NCBI RefSeq assembly: GCF_003335505.1 | Contig: NZ_QPEX01000046.1 | Coordinates: 186,001 to 250,000, forward strand | Direction: 5' to 3' | From: Bremerella cremea | GTDB lineage: Bacteria > Planctomycetota > Planctomycetia > Pirellulales > Pirellulaceae | DNA length: 64,000 nucleotides | In this document: positions 8,158-17,309 of the stretch, in pieces | Layout of the letters: every line of letters starts with the position of its first letter | How positions within the stretch are numbered: the first letter of the stretch is position 1 | The notes under the pieces: generated by a model | Told to the model about the DNA's origin: nothing | Database searches by the model: none | What the model saw: only the letters and a program-made list of their open reading frames with translations | Position numbers and translations under genes: made by a program

Positions 8158-9180
8158 ATGGCGCATCGCGTGTTTCATGCCTGGAACGGCACCGAAGGTG
8201 AAATCGGCGCCGAGATCACGGCAACCGCGCCGTGCCCTATCTCACAAGACCACGCTGCCGTGGTGGTCAGCAATCGTGATCGCTATGGCTATCCATTGCG
8301 AACGGTGATCTCAAAAGCCTCTGGCTTGGTTTATGTCGACCCTCAGCCTCCGGCGGAAGCGATCGACGATTTCTATCGCCACTGGTACCGTTTGTTCTAT
8401 AAATCCTCCTCGGTCCCGAAATGGAAACACACGGCCCGCAACGCCTTTATTGCTGGCCAGCGCGTTGAGAAGCTGAACCACTATCTGCCGAAGGGCTCGT
8501 CTGTTCTTGACATCGGCACCGGCTCAGGCGAACTGCTTTACGTGGGCAAGAAGCATGGCTTCCAGATGCAAGGCCTGGAAGTCGATCAAGCCTATTCCCA
8601 GTTCGGCCGCAGCAACTACGGCGTCGAAATTGCGAACACGTCGTTGCAAGCAGCCAACTTGCCTGCCGAGTCGCTTGACGCGATTACCATTTTTCACGTG
8701 CTAGAGCACCTGGCCGATCCCTTAGCCGCGATGCAGAAGATGGCCAACGCCCTCAAGGTAGGCGGGCATTTGATTCTTGAGGTTCCGAATGTGGAATCCC
8801 AAGATGCCCGCTTCGCTCAGAAATGGCACCTAGGGCACCTCTATCACTTCAACTGCGTAACCATGGCCGCCATGGCGAATCTCTGCGGCTTGTCCCCGTT
8901 GGTCATCGCCACTTGCAACGGCAAGAATCATACGGAAGCAGTTCTCACGAAAGCGGCCGAACCAGCCCCGATCGACTGGCAAACAATTGTTGCTGGCAAT
9001 TTCGAGCAAACCTGGGCCGCCCTGCGTTATCAATCTCGCTGGGGTTGGCGCAAGAACTGGGCTAACCGCTTGGATCGTACCCGACACAAGCTCTCTCGCA
9101 ACGTCCAAGAATGGATCTCCGCACTCTCCGAGCCGAACCGACGCCGCCTTGTCGACAAGGTGATGAAGAAGCGCGCCTGA
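8158..9180 (+). CDS. Class I SAM-dependent methyltransferase (Methyltransf_23 type)
   Basis: The ATG at 8158 (MAHRVFHAW) follows AAAGGA; the frame is open further upstream but that part overlaps lptB out of frame. Residues around 115-125 carry the SAM loop VLDIGTGSGELL, followed by LEVDQAY (acidic ribose ligand), ITIFHVLEHLADP and VGGHLILEVPN, the layout of Methyltransf_23 enzymes. The N-terminal stretch with SGLVYVDPQPPAEAIDDFY resembles methyltransferases acting on sugars or cell-surface glycans. The substrate is unknown. Its position behind lptB hints at envelope glycan or lipid modification, by inference only. Confidence 0.85.
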   Translation: MAHRVFHAWNGTEGEIGAEITATAPCPISQDHAAVVVSNRDRYGYPLRTVISKASGLVYVDPQPPAEAIDDFYRHWYRLFYKSSSVPKWKHTARNAFIAGQRVEKLNHYLPKGSSVLDIGTGSGELLYVGKKHGFQMQGLEVDQAYSQFGRSNYGVEIANTSLQAANLPAESLDAITIFHVLEHLADPLAAMQKMANALKVGGHLILEVPNVESQDARFAQKWHLGHLYHFNCVTMAAMANLCGLSPLVIATCNGKNHTEAVLTKAAEPAPIDWQTIVAGNFEQTWAALRYQSRWGWRKNWANRLDRTRHKLSRNVQEWISALSEPNRRRLVDKVMKKRA

Positions 9181-9514
9181 GTTCTACTGGCCCCCCAGAA
9201 ACAGGCACCCTTGAAGTGCGGTTCGTTCGCTGATCACTTGCCGGCTGGAAACGTGCGTTGACACACCGCATTGAAAGTGGGGTGTATCGAGCGCTGTTCA
9301 GCAATTTTAGTGACTTCTCTTTACGAATAGCCGGGCCAACATCGCTAGCCCGATGCATTGTCGTGGGGTACGATGGATGTGTGATTTTTTACAACGTTTC
9401 GGGGGCAAAACTTTCTTTATCCACATTTGGCCAAAGGTGAACGATTCACTTTGGGATGAAGAGCTTTTGATGGACGATACTTTTCTCTCCGATTGAGATG
9501 GCACCGATAACAAC
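9181..9514. other. Intergenic region upstream of the blaI-like gene
   Basis: About 330 bp with no convincing gene. It should hold the promoter and operator of the BlaI/M56 pair. I looked for the TACA/TGTA dyads bound by BlaI and found no clear one; the last 100 bases are AT-richer, as expected of a promoter. Confidence 0.5.
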
Positions 9515-9910
9515 ATGGCAAGGCCCAAACAAGATACCCCTACGACCGGAGAACTCGAAGTTCTCAAAGTCCTTTGGAAGCGCGGACCAAGCACGGTGCG
9601 CGAAGTTCTGGAAGAACTAAACCAACAAGGACGAAAACGAGCTTACACCTCCGTCATGAGCTTAATGAACGTAATGTCCGACAAGGGGCTTCTCGATCGA
9701 GAACCGCTCGGGCGAGCCTTTCAGTACACGGCCAGGATGCCACAAGAGTCGACGCTGGGGGACATTGTCGGCGACATCCTCGGACGCGTCTTTGAAGGAT
9801 CCGCTCCCTCGCTGGTAACCCACCTTTTGGAAGAATCAAAACCGAGCGCTTTAGAACTCGAAGAGATCCGGAAAGCTCTAGAGCAATACGAAGAGGAGAA
9901 CGGCCAGTGA
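9515..9910 (+). CDS. BlaI/MecI/CopY family transcriptional repressor
   Basis: A 131-residue winged-helix protein beginning MARPKQDTPTTGELEVLKVLW, with VREVLEEL, the recognition-helix region YTSVMSLMNVMSDKGLL and the wing GRAFQYTA; the C-terminal helices (LVTHLLEES, LELEEIRKALEQYEEE) form the dimer domain that the partner protease usually inactivates. Its stop overlaps the start of the M56 peptidase gene (TGATG), so the two are translationally coupled. In planctomycetes such pairs are numerous and usually not linked to beta-lactam resistance. The regulon cannot be read from here. Confidence 0.93.
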   Translation: MARPKQDTPTTGELEVLKVLWKRGPSTVREVLEELNQQGRKRAYTSVMSLMNVMSDKGLLDREPLGRAFQYTARMPQESTLGDIVGDILGRVFEGSAPSLVTHLLEESKPSALELEEIRKALEQYEEENGQ

Positions 9911-11388
9911 TGTGGAGCTTGCTGCAAAGTCCTGTGGCGATGAAACTGACTTTTGTCTTACTCCACTTTTTCTGGCAAGCGTTACTACTGCTTTGCCTCT
10001 GGCGTTTGTTAGCATCCTTGCTGGCACTACGTACCGCAGAAGCCCGATATCTGGGTGCTTTGGCAACGCTTATGATGATGGGGTTATGCCCTTTCGCAAC
10101 GTACCTCTTGCTCGATACCGATAAGCTTCCTCCGGTCGCTGATTTTTCAGAGGGGCCATCCGCGACCACAGACGTGCCCGGAGCCTCGCTGCAAACGTCG
10201 GCATTTGCATCCATGGCTGACGCGGAGATCAACCACTTCGAGCCAACCGCTTCTTCTGTAACCTCTCACTTCACCATAGCCGGTCTGATAACAACCTATC
10301 AGCCCTACGTGATCTTTGGCTGGTTGCTTGGCGTTCTACTTCTGGGCGGGCGAATTTGCCTGAGCTATCTTGGCACCATCTGGATTCGGCGTGTCGGTCT
10401 CAGCGGGGTCGAATCGCACGTTTTGGTTCAATTCTCTGAGATCGCCCAGCGTTTGCAGATCTGGCACTTGCCACCGATTGCCTATTCAAGCCGCATTAGC
10501 CAAGCCATGACGGTCGGGCTCATGCGGCCGATGGTTCTCTTGCCGGTGTCCTGGATGGCGGAAATCTCTCCAGACGTCCTAGAAGCGGTACTCGCGCACG
10601 AATTGGCTCATGTGAAGCGGCTCGATCTTTGGGTGAACTTTTTTCAACGGTTGATGGAGACCGTTTTCTTTTTTCATCCGGCTGTTTGGCTCGTTTCTGC
10701 CGAAGTTCGCCGAGAACGAGAGTCGTGCTGCGACGAGTTAGCAATCGCCGCCACCGGCCAGCGTTTGGACTATGCAAAGTCGCTGCATGAGGTTGCCTAT
10801 CGGCAAATGACCGGCACTTCCCCGATGTTGACACTTCCATTTCTGGGACAACGATCAGGCGAATTGCTGGGTCGCGTTCGCCGTGTCCTTGGGGCGACTT
10901 CTCCCCAAGCAGGCGAACGCTCTTGGCCAGCCGGCTTGATACTAATAGTTGCCCCGCTTTGCTTGTGGGCGATTCTGGCGATTGTTTTTCCGCAGATAAG
11001 CACCACGGCCAATGCAGAAGACAAGCCATCTCCAGAAGAAAGCACTCCCGTCGAGCCTTCGTGGCGTCATTCTCACCCCGAAGATGGCTCCCTTCGCAGG
11101 AAACGCCGCCCTCAAGACCGCAATTCCCATCGCCCAGCAGCACGAAAAGATGCCTTTGACGCAAAGGATCACGCTTCATCTCTCCATCAGTTCGACCTCG
11201 AAAGCCTAGACCCAGAAGACCAGGCCATGATGCTAGTCTTGCGTTCTTTACGCCAGGAAGTCCACATTCTGCGAGAACAAGTCAAAGAGCTGCGGCAAGA
11301 ATCGCCTCGCAAGAGGCGAAAAGCACGACGACTGGAAGAGCTTTTGGACGAACCTACGCCAACGATCGATGATGATCACGAGGAGTAG
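9910..11388 (+). CDS. M56 (BlaR1/MecR1-like) membrane metallopeptidase
   Basis: ATG at 9910 overlaps the stop of the repressor gene by one base. Membrane segments lie at about residues 13-40, 48-68, 125-157 and 340-360. Between them is the cytosolic zinc protease: HELAH at residues 230-234, followed by FFFHPAVWL and RRERESCCDELA with the third ligand Glu. Unlike BlaR1 there is no penicillin-binding sensor domain. The last 120 residues are charged (RRKRRPQDR) and end in a predicted coiled coil, LRSLRQEVHILREQVKELRQ. It probably cleaves or inactivates the partner repressor on an unknown signal. Confidence 0.9.
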   Translation: MWSLLQSPVAMKLTFVLLHFFWQALLLLCLWRLLASLLALRTAEARYLGALATLMMMGLCPFATYLLLDTDKLPPVADFSEGPSATTDVPGASLQTSAFASMADAEINHFEPTASSVTSHFTIAGLITTYQPYVIFGWLLGVLLLGGRICLSYLGTIWIRRVGLSGVESHVLVQFSEIAQRLQIWHLPPIAYSSRISQAMTVGLMRPMVLLPVSWMAEISPDVLEAVLAHELAHVKRLDLWVNFFQRLMETVFFFHPAVWLVSAEVRRERESCCDELAIAATGQRLDYAKSLHEVAYRQMTGTSPMLTLPFLGQRSGELLGRVRRVLGATSPQAGERSWPAGLILIVAPLCLWAILAIVFPQISTTANAEDKPSPEESTPVEPSWRHSHPEDGSLRRKRRPQDRNSHRPAARKDAFDAKDHASSLHQFDLESLDPEDQAMMLVLRSLRQEVHILREQVKELRQESPRKRRKARRLEELLDEPTPTIDDDHEE

Positions 11389-11547
11389 CCCAGCACGTCC
11401 GGCACATCTTTTCGTCGACGGTCGCCTAGTCTTGCTCGCCCCACGGAATCGCTGGAAATCGTGATAGAATGTCTACTCACGTTTGAATTACGTGCTTAGC
11501 AACAACAACTGGCCGATCGTGGGCCCTTGCACTTCCTTGAAGAACTC

Positions 11548-12336
11548 ATGGCATCTCGCCCCTCTCAACCAAGCTGGCAGCTACCCCCTGGTGTAACGCG
11601 GGGGTCGCTCGACTATATCGAATCGCCAGCGATTGCAGATGGCTACGACGAAGACCTGGCGTTTGGCAGCGACTTTCAATTCGATGAAGAAACGATTGCC
11701 CAGTTCATCCCCGCCAGCGGCCTGGTGGCAGATTTAGGTTGCGGCACAGCCCGGGCCCTGATTCCACTGGTGCGTCGTGGCAACCGTGGCTTGGCGGTCG
11801 ATCTTTCGCCCGAGATGCTGCGTATCGTCGCCGAGAAAGCCTGCAGCGAGCAACTCGACATCGAATGCCTGCAAGCCAACCTGGTTGAACTCGACGCCAT
11901 CCAGGACGCTTCAATCGATCATGCCATTTGCATGTTTAGCACCTTGGGCATGATCAAAGGCGCGCCGCACCGCCGCCAGTTCCTCGACCACGTTCATCGC
12001 ATGCTTAAACCTGGTGGACGGTTTGTGGTGCATGTCCATAACTTCTGGTTCAACTATTTTGAGCCCAACGGGGCGTACTGGCTTGCCTCGCACTTGCTTA
12101 AAGCCTGGCTCACGCCAGGGATGGAACGAGGCGACAAGTATTATCGCTATCGAGGCATCCCCAACTTCTTTCTCCACGTCTTTAGTCGCAACGAGTTCGC
12201 CCAGGCGTTAAAACAAAGTGGCTTTAAGATCAACCGCTTGGTTCCGCTGCGCATGGATCGCCAAGGAGAGCTGCCGCATGCGTGGCTGCTTGGTGGTTGG
12301 CGAGCAAGTGGCTGGATCGCGTTGTGCGAGAAATAA
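11548..12336 (+). CDS. Class I SAM-dependent methyltransferase
   Basis: Start at ATG 11548 (MASRPSQPSW), the first ATG before the conserved part; a TTG at 11527 is less likely. SAM-binding motifs: VADLGCGTARALIPLV, AVDLSPEMLRIV, then DHAICMFSTLGMI and LKPGGRFVVHVHN. The HVHNFWFNYF segment and the C-terminal GWRASGWIALCEK are typical of the methyltransferase family but do not identify a substrate. It ends 6 bp from the convergent stop of the MscS-like gene. No functional clue from neighbours. Confidence 0.85.
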   Translation: MASRPSQPSWQLPPGVTRGSLDYIESPAIADGYDEDLAFGSDFQFDEETIAQFIPASGLVADLGCGTARALIPLVRRGNRGLAVDLSPEMLRIVAEKACSEQLDIECLQANLVELDAIQDASIDHAICMFSTLGMIKGAPHRRQFLDHVHRMLKPGGRFVVHVHNFWFNYFEPNGAYWLASHLLKAWLTPGMERGDKYYRYRGIPNFFLHVFSRNEFAQALKQSGFKINRLVPLRMDRQGELPHAWLLGGWRASGWIALCEK

Positions 12337-12341
12337 GGCGT

Positions 12342-14186
12342 TTACTTCTTGCGTCGCCGCGTGTCGATGTCTTCGTAAGAATGCGGACCAGGGAAGTCGA
12401 CCAGGCCGCGTCGTTCGTTGGGCATGGGTAGCGGTCCGGCAATTTCGGCAGCGGCCCGGCGGCCAGATTCTTCGGGTAGTTCGTCCGCCCCAGGGAAGGG
12501 TGCTGCTTCCTCTTGATACAGATGAATGGTCTGCGTCGGGAAAGCGAATTGAACTCCCAACCGCTTGGCCAATCGTACGATATCGACAAACAAGCGATGA
12601 CGTTCGCGTAGTTCCACGCTCCAGTCGTTGCAGTCAAAGTAAAGGTTGACCAAGATATCGAGCGAGCTGCTGTTGAACTCGTTTAGATAGACCTGATAGT
12701 AGTCTTTGCGGGTGTACGGCTGCCGGCGAATAAGTTCGCGAATGCCTTCACAAAACGCGTCGATCTGTTCTGGTGTGGTATCGTACTGCACCCCAACGAC
12801 TGTATTCACACGACGAAACTGGCGGCGCCCCATGTTGTCGACTTTCGCCGTAATCAACAAACTGTTGGGCACCGTCAGCAAGCTGTTGTTGAACGTGCGA
12901 ATCTTGGTGCTTCGCAGGCCCATTTTCTCGACGGTGCCTTCCACCCCTTCGGTCAAAATCCAATCGCCAATCTCGAAAGGACGATCGATCATTACGGTCA
13001 ACGAACCGAAGATATTACTTAGCGTGTCTTTCGCCGCCAAAGCAATCGCGATACCACCGATACCCAACGAGCCCAGCAGACCGACAATCGGCAAGTTAAA
13101 CGAATCGGCTAGCATCAACACGCCGATACAAACCGCAAACGTCTTTAACGATTTGCTTAGCAGTGGCAAAAGCAGGTCGTCGTATTTCTTTCCTCGACGA
13201 GCAGCCGCGTTGACCAGGTGGATGACGATTAAATCGCTGAGACGAAAGAATGTCCAGATCGCCGTGACAACCCCAAAGGACTGCACCCCATAAAACAATA
13301 TTGCTCGAAATAAGTCGGGCAAGCGAAACAGGTACAATCCGCCATACCAAGCCAACGCCATCGCCGTCAGCCCGATCGGCTGCCAGGCTTTTTTAAACGC
13401 TTCGCTCAGTTCTTCATCGGAGGCGGAACGAGAGAAACGGACCACATAAATCAAATGCAGTAGCCATTTGAAGAATACGTCGACAACGTAACCGGTGAAG
13501 ATCAGCAGCAATAAGCAAATCCATTGGTACGTAGGCAATAGAAATTGCGTTTTGCGATAGTAAGGGGGTACTTGCGATTCCAACCAAAGCGCAAAAGTTG
13601 GCTTCGGCATGGAATCACCTCTTCCGGTTTCTTCTTCCAGTTTCTCACGACTGGAAATTTGCTTAGCGTATTTCGTGACCAGCTTATTGATTGCATCGAT
13701 TGTCTTCGCGCTAAAACGCCACAAACCATCGCTTCCCTTAGTAAGGGTAATTTTTTGGGCATCTTCAAGGTCGTCCGGAGGAACATAGCGGCCCGTCTTA
13801 CCATTTCCGAAGACCGTAACCTCAATCTGGTCGGTCTTATCCGGTACCTCTTCTGGATGGATGCTCCATAAGGTCGAAAGCAACTGGTAGAGTTCGTACG
13901 CCAAGTCACGTTGCGAAGCCTTCTGAGCCTCAGGACGCTCGCTGAAGTCCATGCACTCGATTGCCGTATCGAAATCACTTTTCTGGCAGGAATCTAGAAA
14001 TGTCTGTACCGTCGCCCGAGGGCTGCCTTGCCGCAAAAGCAACTTCGGGTCGATTGGTGGTGGTGCGGCCGGTTTCTCGGCGGTCGCTCCACCGGTTACT
14101 TCAGACAAAGCTTGAGCCGAGACGACAGCTGCTAGCTGGCACAGCAGTAAACCGCAAAGCAAGATCCGAAGAATATTTCTGGCCAT
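12342..14186 (-). CDS. MscS family mechanosensitive channel with exported N-terminal domain
   Basis: The chosen start (CAT at 14184-14186) gives MARNILRILLCGLLLCQLAA, a clean signal peptide ending near SAQA; a start at 14246 would bury it. Next comes a 190-residue periplasmic domain, then several membrane helices (about residues 215-375), and the MscS pore/beta domain: GLLGSLGIGGIAIALAAKD, NIFGSLTVMIDRPFEIGDWI and GTVEKMGLRSTKIRTFNN. Such channels open under hypo-osmotic stress. The C-terminal tail is proline/glutamate-rich. A 495-bp gap lies upstream. Confidence 0.92.
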   Translation of the reverse strand: MARNILRILLCGLLLCQLAAVVSAQALSEVTGGATAEKPAAPPPIDPKLLLRQGSPRATVQTFLDSCQKSDFDTAIECMDFSERPEAQKASQRDLAYELYQLLSTLWSIHPEEVPDKTDQIEVTVFGNGKTGRYVPPDDLEDAQKITLTKGSDGLWRFSAKTIDAINKLVTKYAKQISSREKLEEETGRGDSMPKPTFALWLESQVPPYYRKTQFLLPTYQWICLLLLIFTGYVVDVFFKWLLHLIYVVRFSRSASDEELSEAFKKAWQPIGLTAMALAWYGGLYLFRLPDLFRAILFYGVQSFGVVTAIWTFFRLSDLIVIHLVNAAARRGKKYDDLLLPLLSKSLKTFAVCIGVLMLADSFNLPIVGLLGSLGIGGIAIALAAKDTLSNIFGSLTVMIDRPFEIGDWILTEGVEGTVEKMGLRSTKIRTFNNSLLTVPNSLLITAKVDNMGRRQFRRVNTVVGVQYDTTPEQIDAFCEGIRELIRRQPYTRKDYYQVYLNEFNSSSLDILVNLYFDCNDWSVELRERHRLFVDIVRLAKRLGVQFAFPTQTIHLYQEEAAPFPGADELPEESGRRAAAEIAGPLPMPNERRGLVDFPGPHSYEDIDTRRRKK

Positions 14187-14681
14187 GATAGGGGGAGGTA
14201 ACCTATGCAGGACGTTGTGTGAAGAAAGCCGTCCAGTGCTTACCAAGTTTCGCCGCGAACCATGCGGGAAGTCATCCAGAGACTCTCGATGCTATTCGTT
14301 TGCTTCGAAATAAAAAAGGCCCCCGGAAAGTTCGGATCCCAGGGGGGCAAAGGATTCCGTTCTTCTCCGGGAGCGATTGGTCGGTTCTGCGATCGACATC
14401 CTGTCGAAATTGAGCCGAATCATTCGGATGCCAAAATGCGAGTTATCTAGCAAGCCTGCCGAGCATCCGTGCCCAACTGCTGACTAACGATCCGCGGAAA
14501 ACCACCGTCATGGTTTTCCCTATGCAGGAAACATCTCATCACTATGGCAAGTGCGAACGACCGTCGGTTTGCTTTCGCTAACCAAGACATGTCGTTCGTG
14601 TGAGGCGGCAAATTATTTGTTTTCCGAAAATGGGTCAACCCCGTTTCTTGGAAACATTTTCCGCGTGATGATTTTCGAGAA
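14187..14681. other. Intergenic region between the diguanylate cyclase and MscS genes
   Basis: About 495 bp without a convincing gene. It contains a minus-strand terminator-like hairpin at 14312-14348 and presumably the MscS promoter. Short open frames here lack motifs and ribosome binding sites. Confidence 0.5.
14312..14348 (-). terminator. Rho-independent terminator (minus strand)
   Basis: On the minus strand a GCCCCC / GGGGGC stem with an 18-base loop is followed by C and six T. It lies about 335 bp beyond the stop of the minus-strand diguanylate cyclase gene and about 125 bp before the MscS start, so it could end a long 3' leader or a small RNA. Confidence 0.55.
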
Positions 14682-16175
14682 TTAGCTTGCTATCACAGGG
14701 GTAGTGGATTCCTGTTCAGCTGTGGCCTGATCGCACTTATCTTGAGAACGCACGATCACGTTTCCCCCTTGCTCGGTCCCTTGCTTCACACACAACTCGG
14801 CACGTGACACAAGACCTTTGGAGTTGTCCCCTTCACGCGCTTCTGTCACACCGCAAGTCACCGTCACCTGCACAACCCCATTGGGGGTTTCGAATTGCAA
14901 TTGGCCAATCGTTTTACGGGCCCGTTCAGCCACCAAAGCAGCAGCCGTTCCGTCCGTGCCAGGCAACAACGCTCCGAATTGCATCTTCGATAATTTGCAA
15001 ACATGATCCATATCACGAAGCAAACCCTTGATCGCCAAATGCACGCCTGATTCAATCTGCTTGAAGTCGCCTTGCGTGATTGCCACGCGTTGATCGATCG
15101 GATCGATGTTTACCACAAACATCCCAAGTGGCTGTTGCTTTCGTTGAAACATTGCCAAGCGGCGATCAACGTCACGAAGAAACTCCTGGCGAGGCGACGA
15201 GGCTCCAGCCTCCTCCGCTTCCCACGCAGGATCGGCCCCCTTGGGAATCTCGTGGCACCCGTGGCAATCGTGCCAGCATGCGCGATTGCGACCACGTCGT
15301 TTGGCGTCGTATAACGCCCGATCAGCACGCCCCAGCCAATCCTTGGGCGTGTCGTCGCGAAACAGTTCGGCGACCCCCAAGCTAACTGTGACGGCAAGCT
15401 TCGTCTGCTCGAGCTTGACTTGTAGCTTCTCAATTTTGTAGTTGATTCGCTGAGCGGCGACCTTCGCGTCGAAGATTTCGGTCTGAGGAAACAACACGGC
15501 AAACTCCTCGCCGCCGTATCGCACAGCAATACCACCTAACGGCTGAACCGTCTGACGAATCACTTCCCCGACCGCTTGAAGACACGCATCGCCAACCGGA
15601 TGCCCATAGCGATCGTTGAACTCTTTGAAGTGATCAATGTCGATCATGATCAGCGAGCCTGGCTCTTGCAGACGCTGGCGATTGTCAAACAAACGCTGCA
15701 GTCCTTCATCGAAAACGCGTCGGTTCGGCAAGCCTGTTAACGCATCGGTACGTGCTTCGACCCGGTGCGAACGCAACTGGTGCGATTGTTCGAGCAAGCG
15801 ATTTTCTGCCACGTTCAATCGCGTGTCCAAATGCCGGTTGGCTTCGATCAAGTGAGCGATCACTCGCGCGACACCTTCCACGCCGGAGATCTCGCTTAAA
15901 TCGTTGTTGATTCGTTCAACCGATTGCGAATGCTTATGCACATCGGTCCGCATCCCGTCGGCCAGCGACTGGACATTCTCGACGACACTGTGCAACATTT
16001 CCGCCAGGTCGGCGTCTTGTTCGCTAGTTTTGCTTGGCTCGTCCGCCAACGTTGTCTCTGGGATATCCTCATCCGACTTCTGGCCTCCCGATAGGTTAAG
16101 CCAAGTAGAAGCCAGAAAGCCAATTCCGAAGAACAAGCCACATTGGATAGCGTGGAATAACGTGAATTCAGGCAT
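14682..16175 (-). CDS. Diguanylate cyclase with tandem GGDEF domains, second degenerate
   Basis: From MPEFTLFHAIQ there is one membrane segment (residues about 8-26), then a coiled-coil-like signalling region, then a GGDEF domain with TDALTGLPNRR, MIDIDHFKEFND and an intact RYGGEEF. The product is expected to make cyclic di-GMP. The RxxD inhibitory site upstream of GGEEF is absent. A linker with CWHDCHGCH follows, then a second GGDEF-like domain where the signature reads KMQFGALLP, so it is presumably a non-catalytic regulatory copy. Other in-frame starts at 16199 and 16238 would lengthen the N-terminus by 8 or 21 residues; none has a strong ribosome binding site. Confidence 0.9.
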   Translation of the reverse strand: MPEFTLFHAIQCGLFFGIGFLASTWLNLSGGQKSDEDIPETTLADEPSKTSEQDADLAEMLHSVVENVQSLADGMRTDVHKHSQSVERINNDLSEISGVEGVARVIAHLIEANRHLDTRLNVAENRLLEQSHQLRSHRVEARTDALTGLPNRRVFDEGLQRLFDNRQRLQEPGSLIMIDIDHFKEFNDRYGHPVGDACLQAVGEVIRQTVQPLGGIAVRYGGEEFAVLFPQTEIFDAKVAAQRINYKIEKLQVKLEQTKLAVTVSLGVAELFRDDTPKDWLGRADRALYDAKRRGRNRACWHDCHGCHEIPKGADPAWEAEEAGASSPRQEFLRDVDRRLAMFQRKQQPLGMFVVNIDPIDQRVAITQGDFKQIESGVHLAIKGLLRDMDHVCKLSKMQFGALLPGTDGTAAALVAERARKTIGQLQFETPNGVVQVTVTCGVTEAREGDNSKGLVSRAELCVKQGTEQGGNVIVRSQDKCDQATAEQESTTPVIAS

Positions 16176-16529
16176 CTCTAAATTCGCGATCAATGGGGGC
16201 ATTGAAGCGGTTATGCTAATTGTACGAATAGCAACCATCGAGGCTGTTTGTGCGCAATCGCACTTGGGGAAGTGAAACCTCTATCAGTTACTTAAGTCAC
16301 AATCCCCCCCGGTCAAGCAATTTTGTGAAGATAGTCTACGAACTCGTATATTCGAGAAATCCTGCGCATAGCCGCACATGCTGATATTTTCCAACCCGTG
16401 TTGAAAATCGGAACTATACTTGCAACAAGGGATATACATGCCGCTAAATTTGCGCAGACGCCCTAATGCTCCTCCTACTTTGATGCCGTCTGCTATGAAA
16501 CCCCTGCTAGTCGAAACAGGGAAAAACTG
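16176..16529. other. Divergent intergenic region, diguanylate cyclase / response regulator
   Basis: About 350 bp (290 bp if the longer cyclase start is used) between divergent genes. It must hold both promoters. No clear operator or hairpin seen; no gene. Confidence 0.45.
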
Positions 16530-17234
16530 ATGATGCTTGCGAAAAGCAATTCCGAACAACGTTTCCCCCGCGTCTTAATTGTTGACGACGACGATGCCAT
16601 CATGCGCGCTGTTTCGCGCGTACTCGACACTGACGAATCGATTCAAATTGTGGGTCAAACCACCCACGCTCAGGCCGCGCTGGCAATGGCGGAAACCGTC
16701 AAACCGGATGTCGTTTTGATGGACATCCACATGCACGGGCTCGATCCCTTTCTGGCCTGTTTGCAGATCGCCCGGGTGACCAACGGGCACACGAAAGTTC
16801 TGTTCTATACCGGTTTTCCGAAAGACAACTACCTCGACCGCTGCTTAGCAGTCGGTGCTGCAGGAATCGTCTCGAAGCACTCCGAGTCGCTCCGAAATCT
16901 GGCCTTTGCCATTCGCCATGTGGCGGCCGGCAATACGTATTTCTCACCAGAACTCGACAAGCGTCTTACGCAACGAGAAGACGGACTTCCTGTTTCTCGC
17001 TTGGCTACACTAACCGAACGTGAAGTGGGTGTGCTTCGCGAATTGGCACTGGGGCGAACCCAGTCGGAAATCGCCGACGCCCTCGATATCAGCGAGCGGA
17101 CCGTCAACAAAACAGTGGGCGACCTGAAAACTAAGATCGACGTGCAAACAATCAACCAGATGCTTATCTTCGCCGTCAACGAAGGTTTAGTGCATCCTGA
17201 GTTGATCTTCGTAGAACGTCCTGACCAGACGTAG
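16530..17234 (+). CDS. NarL/FixJ-type response regulator
   Basis: Receiver domain at residues 13-130: LIVDDDDA (acidic pocket), VVLMDIHMHG with phospho-acceptor Asp65, switch Thr in FYTGFP and the conserved Lys in GIVSKHSE. After a linker, residues about 165-225 are a LuxR-type helix-turn-helix: LTEREVGVLRELALGRTQSEIADALDIS is split here only for reading (LTEREVGVL, then SEIADALDISERTV, then LKTKIDV). No histidine kinase is adjacent, so it is an orphan. Two ATGs in tandem (16530, 16533) follow CAGGGA. It is divergent from the diguanylate cyclase; a functional link is possible but not shown. Confidence 0.93.
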   Translation: MMLAKSNSEQRFPRVLIVDDDDAIMRAVSRVLDTDESIQIVGQTTHAQAALAMAETVKPDVVLMDIHMHGLDPFLACLQIARVTNGHTKVLFYTGFPKDNYLDRCLAVGAAGIVSKHSESLRNLAFAIRHVAAGNTYFSPELDKRLTQREDGLPVSRLATLTEREVGVLRELALGRTQSEIADALDISERTVNKTVGDLKTKIDVQTINQMLIFAVNEGLVHPELIFVERPDQT

Positions 17235-17309
17235 CACGCACTCTTGCCAGCGATTGTGGTACGATGATTCTCAGGAACAGCTGAAATCTAGCACCATGGA
17301 ATATCGCTC

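Noticed and set aside
9515..11388. Beta-lactam resistance locus
   Set aside because: The M56 protein has no penicillin-binding sensor domain and no beta-lactamase gene is adjacent; such pairs are common general regulators in planctomycetes.
15260..15300. CHGCH in the diguanylate cyclase as a heme c site
   Set aside because: The segment lies on the cytosolic side, where heme c is not attached; a metal or redox role is more likely.
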